Shown here: positions 18,466-27,095 of the stretch, in pieces
How positions within the stretch are numbered: position 1 is the stretch's first letter
Layout of the letters: the number at the start of each line of letters is the position of its first letter
NCBI GenBank assembly: GCA_017539905.1
Contig: JAFYBZ010000029.1
Coordinates: 1-48,314, forward strand
Source: Clostridia bacterium
GTDB lineage: Bacteria > Bacillota > Clostridia > TANB77 > UBA1234
DNA length: 48,314 nt
Reading direction: 5' to 3'
The notes under the pieces: generated by a model
Told to the model about the DNA's origin: nothing
The model's database searches: none
The model's input: the letters and a program-made list of their open reading frames with translations, nothing else
Position numbers and translations under genes: made by a program

Positions 18466-18502
18466 TAGCCTTGAAGAATACTAATATTATTCTTCAAGGC
18501 TA
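18466..18502. other. intercistronic hairpin
   Basis: A perfect 15-bp inverted repeat (18466-18480 with 18488-18502) with a 7-base loop lies between the giant protein gene and the next gene. There is no T-run behind it, so it is more likely an mRNA-processing or stability element, or a leaky terminator, than a full terminator. Confidence 0.6.
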
Positions 18503-18519
18503 AACTATTGGAGGATAAA

Positions 18520-19452
18520 ATGTCTGATAAAGTATTAATAGGAATTATAGTTGCTATTTTAATATTTGTAATTGTTTTGATATGCATCGTTGCAAACTCT
18601 ATGAGTAACGATGGAACAAGGTATGAAGCAAAGACACCAGGTTTGATTACAAAACAAGAAGAGGAGAGCGTTGAAAAGAAATATTCTAAAATGATAGATG
18701 ATGCAGAAAAAATTAATAGCAAATATAAGTCGTCGACATTAAATGAAGAATATGTAAAACTTAGTGAAGATGACAGAAAATATGTTGATGATCAAGTCGA
18801 TAAAGTATTAGGTTGGATTAATACAAATAATACTGATGAACTTTATGAAAATCATCTAGCAGTAGATTATAAAAATGCAAAGTTTCCTGACAAAGAAGAA
18901 CTAGGTGAGTTTATAAATGAATATTTTCCAAGTAGTTCAAGCTATGGTATAAGAGCATATGAGGTACAAGGTGCTTCGTTATTCTTACCAATAGTTAAAG
19001 ATGATGATGTTACAAATCAACAAATAATGGATGTTAAAATTGTTAATTATTTGACTGATGAGTTTGAATTATATTTTGATAATGTTCAAGATATTATGAG
19101 ACTTATGAATAAATATGATACTAACAAATTTAGAATTGTTATTAATTATGGAATAGAAGCAAATAATTATTGTTCATTTCTTCTTAAGATAACCAATAAT
19201 GATAATCAAGATGAGACAATAGATTTTTCAAACACAAAAATGGCAGAAAAAGATGGCAAAAGATATCAATACTATGAATCAATTGGTGAGACAAAAGTGC
19301 TTGTTCCAAAGGGACAAACTGTATTATTTGAATTAAAATTTAAAAAATATAAAATATATCCAAGAGAAATCGATTTTGACTTCCAATGGGGAGGCAAATC
19401 ATATACTTATGAAATGTATTTGAACTTTAGGGCAATTGATGATGATGAATAA
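18520..19452 (+). CDS. membrane-anchored protein of unknown function
   Basis: The start is the ATG at 18520, because GGAGG lies 5-9 bases before it; an upstream in-frame TTG overlaps that ribosome-binding site. The 310-residue product has one N-terminal hydrophobic helix (about residues 5-28), a charged linker, and an outside region with two apparent parts: residues about 80-140 (helical, acidic) and about 165-305, predominantly beta, ending KIYPREIDFDFQWGGKSYTY. I recognise no family. It follows the giant M23-like protein with a hairpin between and precedes obg by 15 bases, so all three may share transcripts. Confidence 0.7.
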   Translation: MSDKVLIGIIVAILIFVIVLICIVANSMSNDGTRYEAKTPGLITKQEEESVEKKYSKMIDDAEKINSKYKSSTLNEEYVKLSEDDRKYVDDQVDKVLGWINTNNTDELYENHLAVDYKNAKFPDKEELGEFINEYFPSSSSYGIRAYEVQGASLFLPIVKDDDVTNQQIMDVKIVNYLTDEFELYFDNVQDIMRLMNKYDTNKFRIVINYGIEANNYCSFLLKITNNDNQDETIDFSNTKMAEKDGKRYQYYESIGETKVLVPKGQTVLFELKFKKYKIYPREIDFDFQWGGKSYTYEMYLNFRAIDDDE

Positions 19453-19467
19453 AAGGAGTATTTGTTA

Positions 19468-20764
<1,297 letters not shown>

Positions 20765-20795
20765 CATTTAAGAAAAAATCTAAGGAGGTTTTTAT

Positions 20796-21062
20796 ATGGG
20801 AAGTATGATAGGTTCTATAGTAATCTTTGTAGTAGTAATTGCTTTAATTTTATTAGTTTTAAAACTAATTGGTAAATCAATGAAAATTATTTGGACAGTT
20901 TTAATTAATGCAATTGTTGGATTTGTTGTTTTATTTATTTTAAACCTTATTCCTGGTGTAGATATTGCACTTAACTGGTGGTCAGCACTTCTTACAGGTG
21001 CACTTGGAATACCTGGTGTTATTCTTGTTTTAATACTACAATTAGTACTTGGAATTAAATAG
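20796..21062 (+). CDS. bofA: BofA-like sigma-K-factor processing regulator
   Basis: This 88-residue membrane protein has two N-terminal hydrophobic stretches and the BofA signature: NAIVGFVVLFILNLIPG followed by a conserved ALLTGALGIPGVILVLIL end. In Bacillus sporulation BofA holds the SpoIVFB protease inactive in the forespore outer membrane until sigma-G signalling. Its presence indicates a spore-forming ancestry, but relatives keep bofA-like genes without proven sporulation. The start follows AAGGAGG. It sits 18 bases before the glycosyltransferase gene. Confidence 0.8.
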   Translation: MGSMIGSIVIFVVVIALILLVLKLIGKSMKIIWTVLINAIVGFVVLFILNLIPGVDIALNWWSALLTGALGIPGVILVLILQLVLGIK

Positions 21063-21080
21063 ATTTTTTGAGGTGAACTA

Positions 21081-22199
21081 ATGAAAATATTACTCGCTAC
21101 TATGAGTATGGACATTGGTGGAGCCGAAACACATATTTTAGAATTAGCGCTCGAACTTTTAAAAAGAGGGTATGAGGTTCATCTTGTATCTGCAGGAGGA
21201 GAATACATACCAGAACTTGAAAAGGCGGGCGTTAAAATATGGTACGCTCCTCTTAATAGTAATCATCCTATTAAAATGTTCAAGTCATATAGAATATTAG
21301 ATAAATTAATAAAAGAGCAAAATTATGAATTAGTTCATTCTCATGCAAGAATTAGCTCATATTTACTTGGACTTCTTAAAAAGAAGTATCATTATGCGTA
21401 CGTAACTTCTGATCACGGAGCTTTTAAGATAACATGGCTATTAAAGAAAATGACAAACTGGGGAGAAGTGACACTTGCTGTAAGTAATGATTTAAAAGAG
21501 TATTTGCTAAAAAACTATGACGTTAAAGAAGAAAATATTATTGTCACAGTTAATGGAATAGATACTGAGAAATTTAGTAAAGATGCTGAATTTCATGATG
21601 TTTTGAAGGAACTTAATCTAAAAGAAGATTCTTTTAAAATTGTACATGTGTCTAGATTAGATAATGAAACGACTTTTGTTACTAAACAATTAGTTAAAAT
21701 TGCTCCAAAATTATTAGAAAAAATACCTAATTTGGAAGTAGTAATTGTGGGCGATGGAACAGCTTTTGAAGATGTAAAAAGCCTTACAAAAGAGGCAAAT
21801 GAGCTATGCAAAAGCGAGGTCGTAAAACTAGCTGGAAAACGCACAGATATCTATAAATTTGATAATATGGCATCACTTTTTGTTGGCGTAAGCCGTGCTA
21901 CATTAGAAGCAATGTCATGCGAAAAATTAGTTGTAGTTGCTGGTAGCGAGGGCTTTTTGGGCTATTTAAACGATAGCAATTTAGAAGATGCAATTAAGAC
22001 TAATTTTACTTGTAGAGGCCTTGGATTATCGGACGAAGAAATGCTATATAATGGCATTTTGGAAGGATATAAGCACTATATTGAGCAAGATACAGCTCAA
22101 ATGGCTAAAAATAGGGATTTGGTGGCAAATAATTATTCAATCAAAAAGATGGTTGATGATGCCGAAAAAGCCTATGAAAAATGCCTAAAAAAAGCATAA
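21081..22199 (+). CDS. GT-B fold glycosyltransferase (family 4-like)
   Basis: The 372-residue product starts with ATMSMDIGGAETHILELALEL, the typical donor/acceptor loop of GT4-type retaining glycosyltransferases, and has VHSHARISSYL, then TVNGIDTEKF and VVIVGDG in the C-terminal Rossmann half. The usual E-x7-E region is weak: SRATLEAMSCEK is recognisable. No signal peptide, so it likely acts at the cytoplasmic face of the membrane on an envelope glycan or glycolipid; sugar and acceptor are unknown. It follows bofA closely, and its terminator overlaps the next operon's promoter. Confidence 0.85.
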   Translation: MKILLATMSMDIGGAETHILELALELLKRGYEVHLVSAGGEYIPELEKAGVKIWYAPLNSNHPIKMFKSYRILDKLIKEQNYELVHSHARISSYLLGLLKKKYHYAYVTSDHGAFKITWLLKKMTNWGEVTLAVSNDLKEYLLKNYDVKEENIIVTVNGIDTEKFSKDAEFHDVLKELNLKEDSFKIVHVSRLDNETTFVTKQLVKIAPKLLEKIPNLEVVIVGDGTAFEDVKSLTKEANELCKSEVVKLAGKRTDIYKFDNMASLFVGVSRATLEAMSCEKLVVVAGSEGFLGYLNDSNLEDAIKTNFTCRGLGLSDEEMLYNGILEGYKHYIEQDTAQMAKNRDLVANNYSIKKMVDDAEKAYEKCLKKA

Positions 22200-22205
22200 A
22201 AATAA

Positions 22206-22234
22206 TTGACAAGAACCAATAGTGGTATTATAAT
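22206..22234 (+). promoter_or_regulatory. promoter of the rpmG-secE-nusG-ribosomal operon
   Basis: TTGACA (22206-22211), a 17-bp spacer and TATAAT (22229-22234) are a perfect consensus. They lie 7 bases after the glycosyltransferase stop and inside the arms of its terminator. Confidence 0.9.
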
Positions 22235-22267
22235 TAGTAAGCAAACCACTGAAGGTTCTTTTTTTAT
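22211..22267 (+). terminator. terminator of the glycosyltransferase gene, enclosing the next promoter
   Basis: AGAACC and AGTGGT on the left pair with ACCACT and GGTTCT on the right, followed by a run of Ts at 22260-22266. The loop contains the -10 box of the downstream operon, so terminator and promoter share the same DNA. Confidence 0.6.
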
Positions 22268-22365
22268 GAGCAAATTTCTTAAGGTACCACACCTTAAGGG
22301 CGCTTCTATCTTTGCTTATATCAAGGGTTTCGTGGTGAGGACACTTATATGGAGGTGTTATATTA
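22268..22365 (+). other. leader region of the rpmG operon
   Basis: About 100 transcribed bases precede rpmG. They hold a hairpin CTTAAGGT/ACCTTAAG (22278-22298) and a possible short peptide frame from ATG 22266. No known leader family is recognised. Confidence 0.35.
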
Positions 22366-22515
22366 ATGAGAGACAAAATTACTCTTGCTTGCACAGAGTG
22401 CAATCAAAGAAATTATGACAAGAAAAAGAACAAGAAAAATGATCCTGACAGACTTGAAATGAAGAAATATTGCAAGTTCTGTAAGAAGCATACTGTTCAT
22501 AAAGAGACAAAATAA
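22366..22515 (+). CDS. rpmG: 50S ribosomal protein L33
   Basis: This 49-residue protein runs [18 protein letters not shown]...[17 protein letters not shown]. It keeps two CxxC pairs (CTEC and CKFC), the zinc-binding C+ form of L33. The ATG follows TGGAGGTG. It starts the conserved rpmG-secE-nusG cluster. Confidence 0.96.
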   Translation: MRDKITLACTECNQRNYDKKKNKKNDPDRLEMKKYCKFCKKHTVHKETK

Positions 22516-22535
22516 ATTGTAAAGGTGTGATTAAT

Positions 22536-22751
22536 ATGCCAAATAAAACAGATACAGAAAAAGTTAAGAAGGGTTCATTTTTCTCAAATATGAGAAAGGA
22601 ACTTAGCAAGGTTACTTGGCCTACAGCTAAACAAACAGCTAAAAGCACAGCTACAACAATAGCATTTGTTCTTTTAGTTACAGCAATTCTTGTAGTTCTT
22701 AACATGGCTTTCCAATGGTTAAATGGTCAATATTGGGCATTTATTAAGTAA
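22536..22751 (+). CDS. secE: preprotein translocase subunit SecE
   Basis: This 71-residue protein has the SecE signature RKELSKVTWPTAKQTAKST, followed by a single membrane helix (about residues 42-60). It clamps SecY in the Sec translocon. The ATG at 22536 has AAAGGTG 8 bases upstream; a GTG three codons earlier overlaps that site and is rejected. It stands 20 bases after rpmG and 35 before nusG. Confidence 0.95.
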   Translation: MPNKTDTEKVKKGSFFSNMRKELSKVTWPTAKQTAKSTATTIAFVLLVTAILVVLNMAFQWLNGQYWAFIK

Positions 22752-22786
22752 TTGAATTTTAATTCTATTTAAAAAGGAGGAGTAAC

Positions 22787-23323
22787 ATGCCTCAAGATGG
22801 TGAAGAAAACAAGGCAAAATGGTATGTAGCTCATACATACTCAGGTTACGAAAACAAAGTTAAAGATACTTTGGAAAGAGCCGTTGAAAATAGACACATG
22901 CAAGATGTCATTCAAGAGATAGTTGTTCCTATGGAAGAAAGAATTGAAATTAAGGATGGCAAGAAAAAAACTACACTTGGAAAAGTATTTCCAGGCTACG
23001 TTTTAGTTAAGATGGTTCTTACAGAAGAAACATGGTATGTTGTTAGAAATGTAAGAGGTGTTACAGGATTTGTAGGTGCAGGCGGTAAGCCAGAACCACT
23101 TACAGATAGTGAAATTAGAAAAATGGGATTTGATCTTACAGCTAGTGCTACTTGCGATTACGAAGTAGGTGACACAGTTAAAGTTGTAAATGGCCCATTA
23201 GAATCATTTATTGGTGTTGTTGAATCAATCAATAAAGAAAAGGCTAAAGTTAAAGTATTAGTTTCTATGTTTGGAAGAGAGACTCCAGTAGAATTAGACT
23301 TTGGTCAAGTTGAAAAAATGTAA
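22787..23323 (+). CDS. nusG: transcription termination/antitermination factor NusG
   Basis: The 178-residue product has the NGN domain (KWYVAHTYSGYENKVKDTLE, FPGYVLVKM, WYVVRNVRGVTGFVG) and a C-terminal KOW domain (VGDTVKVVNGPLESFIGVV ... VSMFGRETPVELDFGQVEK). It binds RNA polymerase and links it to ribosomes or Rho. The start follows AAAAGGAGGAG. Normal bacterial length and operon position. Confidence 0.97.
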   Translation: MPQDGEENKAKWYVAHTYSGYENKVKDTLERAVENRHMQDVIQEIVVPMEERIEIKDGKKKTTLGKVFPGYVLVKMVLTEETWYVVRNVRGVTGFVGAGGKPEPLTDSEIRKMGFDLTASATCDYEVGDTVKVVNGPLESFIGVVESINKEKAKVKVLVSMFGRETPVELDFGQVEKM

Positions 23324-23350
23324 TTACGGATTAATAGGAGGTGTATATAA

Positions 23351-23788
23351 ATGGCAGCTAAAGGAGCAGAAAATGAAGTTAAGATTATCAAACTTCAAAT
23401 TCCAGCTGGTAAAGCTACACCAGCTCCACCAGTAGGACCAGCCTTAGGTGGTAGTGGTATTAACATTATGCAATTCGTTAAAGAGTTTAACGATAGAACT
23501 GCACAACAAGCAGGAATGACAATCCCAGTAGTTATCACAGTTAACAAAGATAAGTCATTCACATTTATTACAAAGGTTCCACCAGTTTCAGACTTACTAC
23601 TTAAAGCAGCTAAGATTGAAAAAGGTAGCGGTAAACCAAACAAAGAAAAAGTTGCTACAATTACAAAGGCACAATGCGAAGAAATCGCTAAAACAAAAAT
23701 GCCAGATTTAAATGCAGCATCACTTGAAGCAGCTATGAGCATGGTTAAAGGCACAGCAAGATCTATGGGTATTGTTGTAGCTGAATAA
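23351..23788 (+). CDS. rplK: 50S ribosomal protein L11
   Basis: This 145-residue protein has the L11 N-terminal domain ([22 protein letters not shown]) and the rRNA-binding C-terminal domain ending in [13 protein letters not shown]. It forms the GTPase-associated centre with 23S rRNA. The start follows AGGAGGTG, 27 bases after nusG. Confidence 0.97.
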   Translation: MAAKGAENEVKIIKLQIPAGKATPAPPVGPALGGSGINIMQFVKEFNDRTAQQAGMTIPVVITVNKDKSFTFITKVPPVSDLLLKAAKIEKGSGKPNKEKVATITKAQCEEIAKTKMPDLNAASLEAAMSMVKGTARSMGIVVAE

Positions 23789-23798
23789 TAAATTTTTA

Positions 23799-23830
23799 TG
23801 GGAGACTAAATAAATTAGTCGCTAAAACCA
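23799..23830 (+). promoter_or_regulatory. putative L1-binding hairpin before rplA
   Basis: GGGAG, then a perfect 6-bp stem GACTAA/TTAGTC with a 5-base loop, then CGCTAAAACC. A hairpin of this build between rplK and rplA fits the known feedback site where L1 binds its own mRNA, mimicking its 23S rRNA site. The assignment is inference from position and flanking sequence. Confidence 0.5.
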
Positions 23831-23842
23831 AGGAGGTTAAAA

Positions 23843-24526
23843 ATGAAAAAGAGAAGTAAAAAGTATCAAGACAGCGTTAAGCTTATTGATCCAAACGCAT
23901 CATACGATGCAAAATCAGCTATTGAATTAGTTGAGAAAATGCCAAAAGCAAAATTTGATGAAACAATCGAAGCTCATTTTAAGCTAGGTGTTGATTCAAA
24001 ACATGCTGACCAACAAGTTAGAGGAGTTATCGTACTTCCTCATGGAACAGGTAAAACTCAAAGAGTTTTAGTATTTGCTAGAGGAGCTAAAGCTGATGAA
24101 GCTACAGCTGCTGGTGCAGACTTTGTTGGAGCTGAGGATTTAATTCCAAAGATTGAAAAAGAAAACTGGTGTGAATATGATGTTATCGTTGCTACTCCAG
24201 ATATGATGGGTATCATCGGTAGATTAGGTAAAGTATTAGGACCAAAAGGTTTAATGCCAAACCCAAAATCTGGTACAGTTACAATGGATGTTGCTAAAGC
24301 TGTACAAGAAATCAAAGCAGGTAAGATTGAATACAGACTTGATAAAAACAACATTATTCACTGCCCAATTGGTAAAGCATCATTTGGTGCAGATAAATTA
24401 GTAGAAAACTACGAAGCTTTATATGAAGCTATCGTTAAAGCTAAACCAGCTGCTGCAAAAGGAACATACATTCAAAGCATTTCAGTATCAAGCACAATGG
24501 GTCCTGGAGTAGATATTAAAGGTTAA
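23843..24526 (+). CDS. rplA: 50S ribosomal protein L1
   Basis: The 227-residue product matches L1: [21 protein letters not shown]-terminus, the [20 protein letters not shown] core and [21 protein letters not shown]1 forms the ribosomal L1 stalk and represses its own operon. The start follows AAGGAGG. Length is typical. Confidence 0.97.
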   Translation: MKKRSKKYQDSVKLIDPNASYDAKSAIELVEKMPKAKFDETIEAHFKLGVDSKHADQQVRGVIVLPHGTGKTQRVLVFARGAKADEATAAGADFVGAEDLIPKIEKENWCEYDVIVATPDMMGIIGRLGKVLGPKGLMPNPKSGTVTMDVAKAVQEIKAGKIEYRLDKNNIIHCPIGKASFGADKLVENYEALYEAIVKAKPAAAKGTYIQSISVSSTMGPGVDIKG

Positions 24527-24532
24527 TTTTAA

Positions 24533-24640
24533 TAACCCGAGACAGTAGGTCAAAAAATAAAAGTTCCTACCGAGGTACGTATATGAGAGTTTATAACTCC
24601 AGTATCTTCGGTGGATACTGGAGTTTTTAATTTGGTTAAA
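24533..24640 (+). promoter_or_regulatory. L10 leader with attenuator terminator
   Basis: The 160-base gap between rplA and rplJ carries paired segments (CAGTAGGT/ TTCCTACCG) resembling the L10(L12)4-binding leader of Firmicutes, followed by a strong hairpin AACTCCAGTATC/GATACTGGAGTT (24595-24625) and a TTTTT tail. Binding of the L10-L12 complex would tune rplJ-rplL expression by promoting termination. Family known; match judged by eye. Confidence 0.7.
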
Positions 24641-24686
24641 ATATTAATTTTAATATAGAATTTTAAAAGAGAGGTGAAACAAAAGT

Positions 24687-25196
24687 ATGCCAAACGCAAA
24701 AGTACTTGCTAAGAAACAAGATGAAGTTAAGGTTTACAAAGAGAAATTTGAAAAATCTAAACTTGTTATCTTATCAGATTACAGAGGAGTAAATGTTAGT
24801 GATGATACTAAAATCAGAGCTGACTTAAGAAAAACAAACTCTGAGCACAAAGTTGCAAAGAACTCAACTCTAAGATTTGCTGCTAAAGAAGCAAACTTAG
24901 AAGGTTTAGTAGAATTACTTGAAGGTCCTACAGCTATTACATTTAGCTATGAAGACTATGTTGAACCAGCAAAAGTTATTTATAACTATGCTAAAGACAA
25001 TGAATTCTACAAAATTAAAGGTGGAGTTATGGATGGTAAAGTTATTACCGTTGCAGAAGTTGAAAGACTTGCTAAACTTCCATCAAGAGAAATGCTTCTT
25101 ACTCAACTTGCTACAGTATTACTTGCAAATATCAGAAACTTTGCAGTTGTTCTTGATCAAGTTAGACAACAAAAAGAAGCTGGCGAAAATGCCTAA
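24687..25196 (+). CDS. rplJ: 50S ribosomal protein L10
   Basis: This 169-residue protein shows the L10 N-terminal rRNA-binding domain (SKLVILSDYRGVNVSDDTKIRADLRK ... KVAKNSTLRFA) and a C-terminal helix that docks L7/L12 dimers. The start follows AGAGGTG. It pairs with rplL 41 bases downstream and is likely controlled by the upstream leader. Confidence 0.97.
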   Translation: MPNAKVLAKKQDEVKVYKEKFEKSKLVILSDYRGVNVSDDTKIRADLRKTNSEHKVAKNSTLRFAAKEANLEGLVELLEGPTAITFSYEDYVEPAKVIYNYAKDNEFYKIKGGVMDGKVITVAEVERLAKLPSREMLLTQLATVLLANIRNFAVVLDQVRQQKEAGENA

Positions 25197-25237
25197 TTAA
25201 AAATTAAAAAAATAAAATAAAAAGGAGATTAATTATT

Positions 25238-25609
25238 ATGAAAATTGAAGAAATCGTTGCTGAAGTAGAAAAACTATCAGTATTAGAATTAGCAGATTTA
25301 GTAAAAGCTATTGAAGAAAAATTTGGAGTTAGCGCAGCAGCTGCTGCAGTTGTAGCTGCTCCAGCAGCTGGCGGAGATGCTGGTGCTGCAGCTGAAAAAT
25401 CAGCTTACAACGTAGTATTAAAAGAAGTTGGAGACAGCAAGATGAACGTTATCAAAGCTGTTAAAGAAGCTACAGGTCTTGGCTTAAAAGAAGCTAAAGA
25501 ATTAGTAGAAAGTGCTCCAAAAGCAGTTAAAGAAAATGTTTCTAAAGCAGATGCTGAAGCTTTACAAAAGGCTTTACAAGATGCTGGTGCAACAGTTGAA
25601 TTACAATAA
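25238..25609 (+). CDS. rplL: 50S ribosomal protein L7/L12
   Basis: The 123-residue protein has the dimerising N-terminus ([20 protein letters not shown]), an alanine-rich hinge, and the factor-binding C-terminal domain ([40 protein letters not shown]). The start follows AAAAAGGAG. A terminator follows; rpoB, the usual next gene, is absent here. Confidence 0.97.
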   Translation: MKIEEIVAEVEKLSVLELADLVKAIEEKFGVSAAAAAVVAAPAAGGDAGAAAEKSAYNVVLKEVGDSKMNVIKAVKEATGLGLKEAKELVESAPKAVKENVSKADAEALQKALQDAGATVELQ

Positions 25610-25626
25610 TTTAATTATTGATCTTG

Positions 25627-25657
25627 AAGGCGATTCTATTGTTAGAATCGCCTTTTT
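25627..25657 (+). terminator. terminator after rplL
   Basis: AAGGCGATTCTA and TAGAATCGCCTT form a perfect 12-bp stem with a TTGT loop, followed by a T-run. Confidence 0.93.
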
Positions 25658-25726
25658 CAATTGATTTTATAAATAAAACGTGATATAATCCCCAATGCAA
25701 TATGCATTTTGAGGAGGACCAGGAAA

Positions 25727-26053
25727 GTGAAAAGATTTTTTAAATTTCTTGGGCGGACACTTATTCTTTGGCTTGGCTGTTACTTTTTGGGTATGATTTT
25801 TATTGGATTCTTTCCGACACAAACTAGTACTTGTAACCAGCTATTTACTGCTTGCTACCATAGGGTTTCTTCTTGGGCTCCATTTATTGGTACGATTCTT
25901 GAAAACCTGGAAATTGCATGGAACTGGGTTCATGGATTCTTACCGCATTTTGGAACGATGCTTGGTACGTTGATTGCTATGTCTATGTTTAGGTGGGCAT
26001 GTAGGAGAAAAGAAAGAGCTAAGGCAAGAACAGAAGAAGACGGCGAAGAATAA
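25727..26053 (+). CDS. orphan membrane protein of unknown function
   Basis: The start is the GTG at 25727, 9 bases after GAGGAGG; an in-frame TTG at 25709 precedes that site and is rejected. The 108-residue product has a basic N-terminus, a hydrophobic helix (about 9-31), a second weaker helix (about 68-88) and a charged C-terminus ending EEDGEE. No family is recognised. It has a TATAAT box at 25683-25688 upstream and a terminator behind it. Codons include CGG for arginine and more G/C third positions than the ribosomal genes beside it. It occupies the place where rpoB is usually found. Confidence 0.6.
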   Translation: MKRFFKFLGRTLILWLGCYFLGMIFIGFFPTQTSTCNQLFTACYHRVSSWAPFIGTILENLEIAWNWVHGFLPHFGTMLGTLIAMSMFRWACRRKERAKARTEEDGEE

Positions 26054-26062
26054 AAGTAGAAT

Positions 26063-26100
26063 AGGGACTGGTTTCTATATTGAGACCTGTCCCTTTTTCT
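26063..26100 (+). terminator. terminator
   Basis: AGGGACTGGTTTC (26063-26075) pairs with GAGACCTGTCCCT (26082-26094) with one mismatch and one G-U pair, followed by TTTTCT. Confidence 0.7.
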
Positions 26101-26108
26101 AATTTTAA

Positions 26109-26160
26109 ACTTGGGGACGGTTCTTCAGTCCAAAATTGGAATGGAGAACCGTCCCCAAGT
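26109..26160. repeat. REP/MITE-like palindromic element
   Basis: A perfect 16-bp inverted repeat with CTTGGGGACGGTTCT (26110-26124) and its complement (26145-26159) encloses a second small palindrome TCCAAAATTGGA. The GGGGACGGTTCT arm is GC-rich against an AT-rich background. It resembles repetitive extragenic palindromes mobilised by REP-associated transposases. No transposase is in the window. Confidence 0.65.
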
Positions 26161-26174
26161 CTAAGTGGAGTATA

Positions 26175-26203
26175 TTGCGGTTAACATAAAAATATGGTAT
26201 AAT
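26175..26203 (+). promoter_or_regulatory. promoter with structured leader
   Basis: TTGCGG (26175-26180), a 17-bp spacer and TATAAT (26198-26203). The roughly 125-base leader that follows can fold through TCAAGCA/TGCTTGA arms, but matches no riboswitch that I recognise. Confidence 0.55.
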
Positions 26204-26337
26204 ATTATTGTTCATGAGAATCTTTCTTGCGCTTTATCAAGCATACTATTAAATATGGCATGTTAAATGCTATATGGTGCTTGAGCTGGAGGCTTTTTTG
26301 CTGAAAGTAGGTGTAAGAAACCAGAGGAGGAATCATC

Positions 26338-26913
26338 ATGAATAATGGTATCCTTTCCCGCATTGCGCGGACATTAGGTGCAGGCTTTATGGCCATTCTT
26401 GAAGCGGTCTTGGGTATCCTGGGGATCCTTGGCACAGCCGCTGTTGGGTACGGATGGAGCATGAATGGTTCCTTGGACAAGGGTCTTGAGTTCTTCATCC
26501 AGGAGTTCACAAGATTCTTTACTGAGAATCAGGGAAATTCCCTACTCAGAGGGACCGGCAATCTCTTTTCCAGGTATACTGAAGTCCTTTCTAGGTATCC
26601 CTGGGCCCACATTGCGGTTCTGGCTTGTGGTATTTGGCTGCTTTTCCGGCACAGTAACTGTAAGCGTTTTATTCGTTATATGAAGGAACTTTTTACAGTA
26701 ACCGATGAAGAAGAGTCGCTAACATCACTCAAAGTCACAAAGGCTATCGGACCAACGGTCAGATTTGCACCAGGTCGCTCAATGGCCAGAGCTAATGCTG
26801 ATCGGAAAATCGGCTTCAAACAGGCTGAGGAGTCAGCCGAAGTCGTCGACACCACTGGTATGCCGTCTGTGTTAGCAAGGCATGCTAATAGGGGTCGAAA
26901 AATTAAATCCTAA
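26338..26913 (+). CDS. orphan membrane protein of unknown function, atypical codon use
   Basis: The ATG follows AGAGGAGG. The 191-residue product has a hydrophobic glycine-rich helix (about 14-42), a possible second one (about 90-103: AHIAVLACGIWLLF) and a basic, glycine-poor C-terminal half ending RHANRGRKIKS. No family is recognised. The coding region is clearly richer in G and C than its neighbours, using CGG, CGC, CTG, GTC and TCC freely, which suggests recent transfer or a different expression class. It is a single-gene unit with promoter, long leader and terminator. Confidence 0.6.
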   Translation: MNNGILSRIARTLGAGFMAILEAVLGILGILGTAAVGYGWSMNGSLDKGLEFFIQEFTRFFTENQGNSLLRGTGNLFSRYTEVLSRYPWAHIAVLACGIWLLFRHSNCKRFIRYMKELFTVTDEEESLTSLKVTKAIGPTVRFAPGRSMARANADRKIGFKQAEESAEVVDTTGMPSVLARHANRGRKIKS

Positions 26914-26922
26914 TCTGGTTTA

Positions 26923-26956
26923 GTCCACGTGGAGCAATGCTCCGCGTGGACCTTTT
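26923..26956 (+). terminator. terminator
   Basis: GTCCACGTGGA pairs with TCCGCGTGGAC (one G-U pair) around a GCAATGC loop, followed by CTTTTT. Confidence 0.88.
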
Positions 26957-27035
26957 TATGCCCAAAAACTTGATGTTATTTCTTGCTATAAATATTGTAA
27001 AATGATACAATTTTATTGATTATTATGGAGGTAGA

Positions 27036-27092
27036 ATGCCTTACTTCCGTAGCGGTGACACCATGTCATCATCAATTATTTTTTTGAGGTAA
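27036..27092 (+). CDS. 18-codon upstream reading frame of mutS
   Basis: The short frame reads MPYFRSGDTMSSSIIFLR. It has a better ribosome-binding site (GGAGGT 5 bases before its ATG) than mutS itself, and its stop codon overlaps the GAGGTAAG that serves mutS, whose ATG follows 3 bases after the stop. This is the arrangement of a leader peptide or translational coupler. Expression is not shown. Confidence 0.45.
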   Translation: MPYFRSGDTMSSSIIFLR

Positions 27093-27095
27093 GAA

